From: a virus
Virus record (IMG/VR): IMGVR_UViG_3300009414_000071
Location: 1-24,613 of that record
DNA length: 24,613 nucleotides
Reading direction: 5' to 3' (one strand)
Positions 1 through 6,755 of the stretch are shown here, piece by piece (position 1 is the first letter of the stretch; each line of letters starts with the position of its first letter). Made by a program: the position numbers and the translations under genes. The notes under the pieces are model-generated. The model was not told the origin of the DNA and ran no database searches. It worked only from the letters and a program-made list of their open reading frames with translations.

Positions 1-389
1 GTTTTACACAATTGTTCTGCGGATGACCATTTTTCTTTGTTTACCGAATATGTCATACATTCTTTAATATATGTTTTTTCTTTTTGTTTTTTCCGAACAG
101 GAGGTTTTGTTTGTCGTTTGGGTTTGACTTCTATGATGTAGGTTTCGGTTGTGCCATTTGATTTTTTAATTTCTGCAATGAAATCTGGATAATATTTGTG
201 TATTTTTTTGTCTACGGGCGAATAATAAGGAATTGGCAATTCTTCGCTGCCCCATTGTACAATGTTTTTGTTTTCATCTAAATAACGACATACTCTTCTT
301 TCCCACAAAGAACGACATATTATGTTTGTTGGGTCGCCTATATATTTTGAAGGGTTTTGAATTGTATATTTCGTCTTGTATGGCATCAT
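1..389 (-). CDS. gp4: Head-completion nuclease, T4 gp4-like (3' end cut by window edge)
   Basis: Reading the minus strand from an ATG at 389-387 (a second ATG follows at 386-384) gives 129 uninterrupted residues that run off the left edge. The protein has the pattern I know from T4 gp4 and its cyanophage relatives: a 'GDPTNIICRSLWERR' segment (about residues 18-32), 'IPYYSPVDKKIHKYYPDF' (53-70) and 'IIEVKPKRQTKPP' (85-97). T4 gp4 is about 150 residues, so only about 20 should be missing. E30, the PD of 'YPDF' (68-69) and E87-x-K89 fit a PD-(D/E)xK nuclease core, which matches the 'head completion nuclease' label this family often carries. In T4 it acts late in head assembly, finishing packaged heads before tail joining. 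It is divergent from the baseplate operon, with only 32 bp between the two start codons. No clear Shine-Dalgarno precedes it. Confidence 0.85.
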   Translation of the reverse strand, partial: MMPYKTKYTIQNPSKYIGDPTNIICRSLWERRVCRYLDENKNIVQWGSEELPIPYYSPVDKKIHKYYPDFIAEIKKSNGTTETYIIEVKPKRQTKPPVRKKQKEKTYIKECMTYSVNKEKWSSAEQLCK

Positions 390-394
390 AAATA
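387..394 (+). promoter_or_regulatory. Candidate T4-type late promoter (CATAAATA)
   Basis: CATAAATA matches the T4 late consensus TATAAATA at 7 of 8 positions. It ends 27 bp before the ATG at 422, leaving room for a start point and the AAAGGA ribosome site at 408-413. It overlaps the start codon of the divergent gp4-like gene. Position and sequence fit a late promoter for the rightward baseplate operon; no mapping data exist here. Confidence 0.5.
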
Positions 395-421
395 TATAGA
401 CATAAACAAAGGAATGAAACG

Positions 422-1291
422 ATGGGATCATGGCAAAGAAAAATAAATGAATTTGCAGGCAAGGCTCTAGATAAATTAGGTTCTGGTAACATTAGGGCAA
501 TGAGGGCACCAGCACTTTCTTATCCACTATCCGGTAAATTTGATGATATAGAAGATACGGGTGGGTATAGAACAAATTTTGTTGCATCAATTTATTCTAA
601 TAAACAGGTTGTTAGAGTACTGTCGCCTTCAGCAGGCCCGACATTTGCAGATATTACACTTCCTTTGCCACAACAAATCAAAACAGACAATGAGATTGCA
701 TATAGTCAAGGACAATCAGAAGTTAAAGGTGGAATAACCGATCCGACTGTTGGGGGTGCCATTGAATGGGCTTTGGAGAAAACTAAGATTACAGGTGTGA
801 TGGATAAGTTTGGAATTTCGCAAGCACTTGGTCATAGACCTATGGATGAAACTGAGAATGTTTTCGGGGGAGCCAATTTCCGAACACATTCTTATTCTTG
901 GCAACTGATTCCCAAGGTGGAGGGAGCAGGAACAAGGATCACTGATATAGTAAAAAAGTTTCAAACACTCGCATATCCATCTCGCTCAATTGGCCAATCA
1001 TATTCTAGGGTGATTCATCCTCCTGTGTGGTTTATTAGTGTATTGAATTTAAACAAAGGTGACAAAGGTGGACAATTTATGTGGGACATGGGGCCTCTTC
1101 CAAGCGTTCTATCGCGCGTTGGTATAACAACGCAAGGTTCTGCTGGTTCTGGATACGCTGCGCTTGGTGGGTATCCAGCAGCAACAACTTTGGAATTGAC
1201 TTTTCTTGAACTTGAGCCTGCTGTTAGCCTGGGAGATGGTATTGCCAGCAGGAGTCAGGTTAGAATGGGTAAGGGACAAGTTTACGGTTAA
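422..1291 (+). CDS. Baseplate tail-tube cap/initiator, T4 gp48/gp54-like
   Basis: This 289-residue protein starts at an ATG eight bases after AAAGGA (408-413). Residues 146-177 ('ENVFGGANFRTHSYSWQLIP', then 'ITDIVKKFQTLAYPS') and 'HPPVWFISVLNL' (199-210) follow the pattern of the tail-tube-like fold in T4 gp48 and gp54. Those proteins cap the baseplate hub and nucleate the gp19 tube. T4 gp54 is about 320 residues and gp48 about 364, so the size is near gp54. The C-terminal third is rich in Gly, Ala and Ser. The next gene, 11 bp downstream, is a gp53-type wedge protein, which supports a baseplate role. I cannot decide between gp48 and gp54, and only one such gene is visible in the window. Confidence 0.65.
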   Translation: MGSWQRKINEFAGKALDKLGSGNIRAMRAPALSYPLSGKFDDIEDTGGYRTNFVASIYSNKQVVRVLSPSAGPTFADITLPLPQQIKTDNEIAYSQGQSEVKGGITDPTVGGAIEWALEKTKITGVMDKFGISQALGHRPMDETENVFGGANFRTHSYSWQLIPKVEGAGTRITDIVKKFQTLAYPSRSIGQSYSRVIHPPVWFISVLNLNKGDKGGQFMWDMGPLPSVLSRVGITTQGSAGSGYAALGGYPAATTLELTFLELEPAVSLGDGIASRSQVRMGKGQVYG

Positions 1292-1302
1292 AGGTTTAAA
1301 CA

Positions 1303-2376
1303 ATGTATTTTAATTACATACCAAACACAGAATTCAATTTCAGTTGGAGTGAAACTGCTGGTACTAGCGGCGGTTTTATTTCTTCAGTAAACATGAAAGA
1401 CATATTCAAACGAGTTTCGTTTACGCAAAAAACCAAAGACGATGCGGGTTCATTTGAATCTTATGTTGTCTCAGAAGGACAAAAACCAGAAGATGTCGCC
1501 TTTGATTTTTATGGAGATCATGATTTATGGTGGGTTGTGTTATTATCAAATAATATTGTTGATCCGCATGGCGAATGGTTGAAGTCTGGTGGTGAAATAA
1601 CCTCCATGTTTAATACTTTCCTTAGTGGTAATAGTTATTTTGTGTTTGAGAATTTAGATGCATTAGAAGGTGATATTTTAATCCGACGAGATGTTGGTCT
1701 TGATGGGTCTATTGATTTAAACAACTATGGAGAAGTTGATAATTATGATAAACTTCTTCATAAAATAGACGTTAAGAAATCCAAGGGTACAATTAATGAA
1801 AATGACGAGATCTATCTGTTTAGAAAAAGCATAATTGCTGGCGAAGAACAATGGAACTCCATAGATGGGTTTGGTGTTACTGGTTGTTATCAACAACATT
1901 TTGGGGCTACATCTTGTATTGGTTTTACTGGTCCTGAATATGCAGGATCAATGGGTGTAGGATCTGGCCAGGCGGCCGTCGCGTGGGGTCCGCCTTGCCC
2001 GACAGCCGGATCTACGTTTTCAATTGTACGAAGAAAAGAAACCATTTCAAAATCGGCTCACCATTTTGCATATAATAATGATATGGTAAATCCATATAGT
2101 GCATATCCAGTATTAGGTCATGATGGACCTTCGGGAGATTTCTATAGTCAGCAAAATGTTTGTGGAATGACTGGAACAATACTGTATAAATATATGATTA
2201 AGAGTCTATCAGAACAGATTAAAACAATTACTACGCAAGATGATATAATTTTTAAAAATGACGAAAAGCGAACGATAAAATTGGTTGCAAAAAATCTAGT
2301 ACCGGCTTTAATAGACGAATTTAAAATATTGATACAGGGTAATGTTCCAAGAGGAACTACTCATATCATTGAATAA
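1303..2376 (+). CDS. gp53: Baseplate wedge protein, T4 gp53-like, with long C-terminal extension
   Basis: Residues 53-96 carry the gp53 signature: 'YVVSEGQKPEDVAFDFYGDH' followed by 'LWWVVLLSNNIVDPHGEW'. In T4, gp53 joins neighbouring wedges around the hub. T4 gp53 is about 196 residues; this one is 357, and the excess lies C-terminal to the recognisable domain. The extension holds a Gly/Cys-rich insert (about residues 190-237) with motifs such as 'GCYQQHFGATSC' and 'GFTGPEYAG'. Part of it, near 1961-2013, is clearly more GC-rich than the rest of the gene. The last 80 residues return to a charged, ordinary composition. The gene lies 11 bp after the tube-cap gene and 20 bp before the hub candidate. 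The family call is strong; the role of the extension is unknown. Confidence 0.85.
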   Translation: MYFNYIPNTEFNFSWSETAGTSGGFISSVNMKDIFKRVSFTQKTKDDAGSFESYVVSEGQKPEDVAFDFYGDHDLWWVVLLSNNIVDPHGEWLKSGGEITSMFNTFLSGNSYFVFENLDALEGDILIRRDVGLDGSIDLNNYGEVDNYDKLLHKIDVKKSKGTINENDEIYLFRKSIIAGEEQWNSIDGFGVTGCYQQHFGATSCIGFTGPEYAGSMGVGSGQAAVAWGPPCPTAGSTFSIVRRKETISKSAHHFAYNNDMVNPYSAYPVLGHDGPSGDFYSQQNVCGMTGTILYKYMIKSLSEQIKTITTQDDIIFKNDEKRTIKLVAKNLVPALIDEFKILIQGNVPRGTTHIIE

Positions 2377-2396
2377 TTATAATAAAGTGACACATC

Positions 2397-4565
2397 ATGG
2401 TAAAATTTGAACGACAATACCCATCTGATATTATTATAGAAAGTATAAAAATCAAAAGACTGGGGAGTGACCAGGAATATGTTGTAAAGTCATTAAATCC
2501 AAAAAATGACGATGAAGCAGCCACTAGTGATTCGTTTACGAGTATGAGCATTAGTGAAAGCATTTTTGGTTCGGGGGTTAGTGGAATTCTAAAGTTCCGT
2601 GAACCTTCTGCTGGTAACAGCATGATTGGTGATTATTTCAATTTTGTTGGTGGTGAATTGGTTGAGATTGTCATTGAATCACCGGAACCCATTGAAAATT
2701 CAAGAAAAGAATTGACATTTTGCGTCAATGATGTTCAAAAACTGGGCAATGAAGCATCAGAGGCATTAGTTGGTGCAGTAGTAAAGGCAGATGCTGGATG
2801 GCTGGTGAGTTTTATATCATGTGAGAATTTCTACTTGAATTGGGCAGAACTTGATATTGCAAAGCATGAAGATTATATTGGTCATATTGCTTCTGATAGT
2901 AGTTTTGATGAAGAACCAGGACTGGTCAATCAAGTAGCAGAAAAATATTTTAATCCCGGTGCTACAGATTATAGTTTTGCTCAAAATGATATGGAAATTG
3001 AAAACACACACAATAGCGTATGGATCAAAACAAATCAACACATGTATCCATGGGCAAAAGATGTTCATTATTCGAGTTTAATGTCAACTATGACAGATCT
3101 TGCTGAAAATGCTGTCACAGAAGATCAGAAGGGTGTAAATTATCTTTTCTATGCAGATTTGGATGGGTGGCATTTTAAATCAATTCGGAAAATGCTAACT
3201 GATGAAGGTGGTTCATACTTTTTTGGATTGTTGGGTCAAGATCCCAGAGAATATTTTTTCACAGACATAACCATTTCTCCCGAGGATTGGAATTTTGGTG
3301 ATCCTAGAGTTTTAGCAATGAACATTTTAAACGAATATAATCATTTACAGTTGTGGTATGATGGAGCATATTCTTCATATTATGAACTTGTCAAACCAAA
3401 TTATAATGATCCCTATTTCAATTATTTGAATTTTGCATCTACACATAGCACAGAACATATAACATATGATTATCATCAAGACCCGTGGGGTGGTGTGGAA
3501 GATGGGGGGCGAGTAGCAGAACATAAATTGCTTCCGGACAGTATAGATACGTCACCGAAAATACACACCCGAAGGTTCTATGACGAAAATGGATTGTATG
3601 GTTATTTTAGTAATCCATATAATGCTCCTCAATATAATTTGATTGATACAATGGGTTCTATGGACACGAATGGAAAATATGGACCAACAAACGGTGGTGC
3701 TAATTGGAGAACAATGTTCGATCAAACCGATCTTTCTGGTGAGATTCTTTATAAAATACAAAAAGAAATTAAGAAACCCATGCGCGAATCAGGTGCATTT
3801 GGAAGATATATTAAAATGGTCGATGTAAAAGAACGTTGGGAAATATATAAGAATTCTATTTGCTGTGTGGGTGAAGAAACACAGTCTGCGGAGAAGTTTG
3901 CATTTCTTGCAATCATAGACGGTGCAAAAAAGATATCAGGCGATGATGGTCGGGGTGGAATATATGAATACAGTTGGAGAGAAGTAGAATTTTGGCCAAG
4001 GGATCGTTTATTAGAAGAAGAAATGGGTGATGTAATAGAAATAAGTGATGAAAATTCACCACTTAGCATCATTATGACTCCTGGTGGTCTTCAGGGAACA
4101 TTTTTAGACGAAGCAAGCGACGAATGGACAAATCCAGCATATAACATTAGTGAATTGTTGAATACAACTCAAGGAGATGATGTGCTTGTTGGTCCGGGCA
4201 TTAATGCTGCAAGCAGATTGGAGCCAGCAGGAGGTGGAACGGAAGGATCTATAATAATAAACAATTATCCAGAAGCATTCCAAATGATGCCGGTGGGTAG
4301 TTATTTCATAACAGGGGATGAACCCTGCGAAACCAGAGAAAATGATGATGTTGATTTTTACTTTCACGGTCAAATTGTGCAGATGTATAAACTAACAAAT
4401 TATGCACTGCAACATATCGCTCCTGATGTGTTGAATTATGAAGAGGATGATGACCGAGAAGCAAACGAAATTGCCAATGAGGTATATTTCTTTAATGTTC
4501 CAAATGCGCACGATGGAATGTGTCGTTGTGATACTCCTGTTGGTGCTACAGGTGGTGGACCATGA
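2397..4565 (+). CDS. Large baseplate hub candidate (gp27-like N-terminal region)
   Basis: This 722-residue protein opens with 'SMSISESIFGSGVSGILKF' (about residues 50-68), then 'FVGGELVEIVIESP' (about 83-96), and later 'GVNYLFYADLDGWHFKSI' (about 246-263). I associate this pattern with hub proteins of gp27 type in marine T4-like phages, whose tube-like domains form the trimeric centre of the baseplate. T4 gp27 is about 391 residues, so this is nearly twice as long. The C-terminal half is acidic and ends in 'CRCDTPVGATGGGP'. No lysozyme domain is visible. The start has no clear Shine-Dalgarno, but no other in-frame start after the upstream stop is better. The protein at 5509-6303 may supply a hub C-terminal domain. 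The structural role is likely; the exact gp27 equivalence is tentative. Confidence 0.5.
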   Translation: MVKFERQYPSDIIIESIKIKRLGSDQEYVVKSLNPKNDDEAATSDSFTSMSISESIFGSGVSGILKFREPSAGNSMIGDYFNFVGGELVEIVIESPEPIENSRKELTFCVNDVQKLGNEASEALVGAVVKADAGWLVSFISCENFYLNWAELDIAKHEDYIGHIASDSSFDEEPGLVNQVAEKYFNPGATDYSFAQNDMEIENTHNSVWIKTNQHMYPWAKDVHYSSLMSTMTDLAENAVTEDQKGVNYLFYADLDGWHFKSIRKMLTDEGGSYFFGLLGQDPREYFFTDITISPEDWNFGDPRVLAMNILNEYNHLQLWYDGAYSSYYELVKPNYNDPYFNYLNFASTHSTEHITYDYHQDPWGGVEDGGRVAEHKLLPDSIDTSPKIHTRRFYDENGLYGYFSNPYNAPQYNLIDTMGSMDTNGKYGPTNGGANWRTMFDQTDLSGEILYKIQKEIKKPMRESGAFGRYIKMVDVKERWEIYKNSICCVGEETQSAEKFAFLAIIDGAKKISGDDGRGGIYEYSWREVEFWPRDRLLEEEMGDVIEISDENSPLSIIMTPGGLQGTFLDEASDEWTNPAYNISELLNTTQGDDVLVGPGINAASRLEPAGGGTEGSIIINNYPEAFQMMPVGSYFITGDEPCETRENDDVDFYFHGQIVQMYKLTNYALQHIAPDVLNYEEDDDREANEIANEVYFFNVPNAHDGMCRCDTPVGATGGGP

Positions 4566-4584
4566 TACTGTTGGTTGAATTGTT

Positions 4585-5469
4585 ATGAATATGCATAGAA
4601 GTTGTTGTTGTTCCATAGAAGAACCGGAACCGGATGAACCAGATTTGTGGGAATTTATAAATGCAGCGGTTGTTCAACTATCATTAGACTATAGCGGATC
4701 GATGGGGGGCGAAGAGGACACCATACAGGAGTGGGTTGCATATTTTATTAATAGAATGAATGAAAAGTTTGGAGAATTGCCCGAAGATGAAAAGCCAATG
4801 GTTGGTGCAGATATATGGAGTGACGGAACTCCTGTCCTGATATCGCAGGAACCAACATATGACTATGATTCTATACTTACTTTTGTGTTGGGCGGATACA
4901 CGTTGGCGGGGGGTGGCACCAGATACAAGCCATCCATGGAGGAACACATGGCCATTTTTAACGAATATTCTGTGGTGGGAGAACTGGAAGAGGGCTACTG
5001 TTGCGAACCCCCATTGGAAGAGGGCACATGTTGCTTTGCCCTGCTGCCCCCGGAAAATAACGGACTATGTGACGATCCCGATGATGTCGTAGTTAATTGT
5101 GTTTGCGATAATGTAGATAGTGAACAAGATTGTACAGATAATTACCCGGGGCGTGATTTTCAGTCTGATATTGACGTTGTTGAAGGAGTTGCTGTTATGT
5201 TTTTGAGTGACGGTTTGGCAGGTGATCAAATCTGGGTACGCAATGCGGTGGATTCCTCGGGGTATATTAAAAGTGCATATTATACTGTTGGATTTGATAT
5301 TGGTGCGGCAGGTGAAGAACTTTTAGAGTATATGTCATCAGGGACTAACGGGCATTATTTCCCAGCAAGTGATCTAGATACATTGAACTTAATTATTGAC
5401 ACTTTATTACAAGGTGATGATGATGGTGATGATGATGGTGATGATGATGATGGTGGTGGTTCTGGATAA
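4585..5469 (+). CDS. von Willebrand factor A (vWA) domain protein with complete MIDAS and Cys-rich insert
   Basis: The 294-residue product has a vWA fold signature with all metal-ion-dependent adhesion site (MIDAS) elements. These are D35-Y-S37-G-S39 in 'LDYSGSMGG', T112 in 'GGGTRY', and D209 in 'VMFLSDG'. vWA domains bind protein or sugar ligands through a divalent metal. Between the second and third elements sits an insert (about 132-192) with Cys at 139, 140, 149, 150, 162, 172, 174 and 183. The N terminus has a CCC triplet (7-9). The C terminus is a run of Asp with single Gly, encoded by a 12-bp repeat, then GGGSG. No signal peptide or membrane segment is seen. It lies between two hub-type genes, so a baseplate-associated adhesive role is plausible but inferred. 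No Shine-Dalgarno precedes the ATG, and an in-frame TGA at 4576-4578 rules out an earlier start; ATG at 4591 is the alternative. Confidence 0.85.
   Translation: MNMHRSCCCSIEEPEPDEPDLWEFINAAVVQLSLDYSGSMGGEEDTIQEWVAYFINRMNEKFGELPEDEKPMVGADIWSDGTPVLISQEPTYDYDSILTFVLGGYTLAGGGTRYKPSMEEHMAIFNEYSVVGELEEGYCCEPPLEEGTCCFALLPPENNGLCDDPDDVVVNCVCDNVDSEQDCTDNYPGRDFQSDIDVVEGVAVMFLSDGLAGDQIWVRNAVDSSGYIKSAYYTVGFDIGAAGEELLEYMSSGTNGHYFPASDLDTLNLIIDTLLQGDDDGDDDGDDDDGGGSG
5413..5466 (+). repeat. In-frame GGTGATGATGAT tandem repeat encoding an acidic C-terminal tail
   Basis: Three close copies of GGTGATGATGAT, the third with an extra GAT, end in GGT triplets. They encode a Gly-Asp tail on the vWA protein just before its stop. 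Because the units are multiples of three bases, slippage would change tail length without breaking the frame. Confidence 0.85.
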
Positions 5470-5481
5470 ATTAGTATTAGT

Positions 5482-5489
5482 CCTAAATA
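5482..5489 (+). promoter_or_regulatory. Weak late-promoter-like site (CCTAAATA)
   Basis: CCTAAATA matches TATAAATA at 6 of 8 positions. It lies in the 39-bp gap between the vWA gene and the ATG at 5509, upstream of an AAAGGAG ribosome site. Position is suitable, but the match is weak and could be chance. Confidence 0.25.
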
Positions 5490-5508
5490 AAATAGAAAGG
5501 AGCAACTT

Positions 5509-6303
5509 ATGGCTAATGGAGAATACAAAAGACCGACGCCAAAATACCTTATAACAATGGCAAAGGCTGCCAGGGATTTGAACTGGCACCAGGCACAAGG
5601 TATAGTTCCTACAACAACAATAAACCATTCATTGTTTGCATTTGTGGAGGATCGCGGTTGTGTAGGTGGGATGGTTGATAATTCGGAATGTCCCGATGAT
5701 GATCCACTTTGCGAATGCCCCTGCCTAAATTTAAAACCAGACAATTTATTAGGCTCAGTAGCAGGGGCTGAACCCACAGATGATGAATTATTCGAAGCAT
5801 TTAAAGAAACCAAAGAATGCAATCTGATACACGAAGTACTGGGGGAAAGTTACCTTGGTTGTTTTTGGGATTCACCCGACCATCCCTCCAGTTGCGGCTG
5901 TCCTTGTGTTGGTGAAGATTTTAAAAAATATGTTGAATATAACCAAACAGATGCAACATACTGGAATACACCGAAGACCACTCCACTATGGCGAAATGCT
6001 CAAATGACGCTCATGAGTTCCCAAAAAATGAGAATTATATTGAATGGGGATTTGACATTGCGCCCTGGTAAACCCATTACAATTGTAAACAAAACTCCCG
6101 GATCTGATAAAAACGATAGAATGCAAAGATTTACTGGGAGGTGGTTGGTGACGGATATTGAGCATATGATCACATCAACAAGTCATAAAATGGATGTGAT
6201 ACTTAGTAGAGATAGCACAGGAACAGATCCCAATGAATCTGAAAAACTTGGGGTATTTGAATCATTATCCAATTTGCTTGGTTCTTTGTTTGGGTTTGGG
6301 TGA
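5509..6303 (+). CDS. Baseplate protein with hub-type C-terminal domain and Cys-rich N-terminal half
   Basis: The 264-residue product starts after a strong AAAGGAG site. Residues about 170-225 contain 'LNGDLTLRPGKPITIV', 'RFTGRWLVTDIEHMI' and 'MDVILSRDST'. This GD..L.PG / F.G.W.V..I.H / L.RDS pattern is one I associate with the C-terminal part of phage hub and tail-tip proteins. The first half is different: it carries Cys at 51, 61, 68, 70, 72, 104, 118, 129, 131 and 133, including 'CECPC' and 'CGCPC' clusters that look suited to metal binding or cross-links. The C terminus is a short Gly/Leu/Phe-rich tail. With the 722-residue protein it may form one hub whose parts are encoded on either side of the vWA gene. 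The structural role is likely; the split-hub idea is inference. Confidence 0.55.
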   Translation: MANGEYKRPTPKYLITMAKAARDLNWHQAQGIVPTTTINHSLFAFVEDRGCVGGMVDNSECPDDDPLCECPCLNLKPDNLLGSVAGAEPTDDELFEAFKETKECNLIHEVLGESYLGCFWDSPDHPSSCGCPCVGEDFKKYVEYNQTDATYWNTPKTTPLWRNAQMTLMSSQKMRIILNGDLTLRPGKPITIVNKTPGSDKNDRMQRFTGRWLVTDIEHMITSTSHKMDVILSRDSTGTDPNESEKLGVFESLSNLLGSLFGFG

Positions 6304-6329
6304 TTGTTTATTTGATTTTACTATACATA

Positions 6330-6336
6330 TATAAAC
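6330..6336 (+). promoter_or_regulatory. Weak late-promoter-like site (TATAAAC)
   Basis: TATAAAC lies in the 48-bp gap before the gp25 gene and 15 bp upstream of its ATG at 6352, with AAGGA just after it. It matches the first six bases of TATAAATA. The short distance to the ribosome site leaves little room for a transcript leader, so this is only a candidate. Confidence 0.2.
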
Positions 6337-6351
6337 CAAGGAAAACATTCA

Positions 6352-6753
6352 ATGCCAGTAAACCAATATTCAGATTTTGATATCAATTTTAACAGAAATG
6401 AATATATTAATGACGTTTCTGTGATGAAAGACCGACACGCCATAAGACAATCAATTATGAATATTGTATTAACAAGACCTGGTGAAAAACCATTTAAACC
6501 TTCGTTTGGCGTAGGCATTCATGATTATTTGTTTGAAAATTGGACTCCTATGAATGCCTCCTTTTTAGAAAGAGATATAGTATGGGCTGTGCGTGCATGG
6601 GAACCGCGCGCAGAAGTAGAATCAATTATTATAGATGAAGATAATATTGATAGTAATGAGGTATCAATAGAAATAAGATTTGTTATTCTCGGTGGATCAC
6701 TATCCAATCCAATAATAGAAAGCATACAATTAGCACTAACAAAGGTTAGATAA
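6352..6753 (+). CDS. gp25: Baseplate wedge protein gp25
   Basis: This 133-residue protein matches the gp25 family in length (T4 gp25 is about 132) and sequence. 'SIMNIVLTRPGEKPFKPSFG' (34-53) and 'GIHDYLFE' (55-62) are family landmarks. 'WEPRAEVESI' (83-92) contains the EPR motif at 84-86 that is conserved across contractile injection systems (gp25/TssE/Afp). The protein is part of the inner wedge core with gp6 and gp53, at the sheath-baseplate contact. It starts after an AAGGA site and is followed after only 2 bp by the gp6-like gene, so the two are almost certainly co-translated. It has no Cys-rich addition, unlike most of its neighbours. Confidence 0.94.
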   Translation: MPVNQYSDFDINFNRNEYINDVSVMKDRHAIRQSIMNIVLTRPGEKPFKPSFGVGIHDYLFENWTPMNASFLERDIVWAVRAWEPRAEVESIIIDEDNIDSNEVSIEIRFVILGGSLSNPIIESIQLALTKVR

Positions 6754-6755
6754 CA

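Noticed and set aside
274-492. Minus-strand 72-codon ORF across the gp4/tube-cap junction
   Set aside because: It overlaps the gp4-like gene in another frame and the start of the tube-cap gene; it shows no family features.
2185-2192. A second TATAAATA inside the gp53-like gene
   Set aside because: It encodes an ordinary Tyr-Lys-Tyr stretch, lies about 200 bp before the next start and is inside coding sequence; chance occurrence in AT-rich DNA is likely.
5355-5822. Minus-strand 155-codon ORF with Ser/Pro-rich product
   Set aside because: It is antisense to the vWA acidic repeat and the next gene; its low-complexity product comes from the repeat and no ribosome site supports it.
6304-6351. 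Possible transcription terminator in the longer gap before gp25
   Set aside because: I see no stable hairpin followed by a T-run there; the gap is better explained as leader with a weak promoter-like site.
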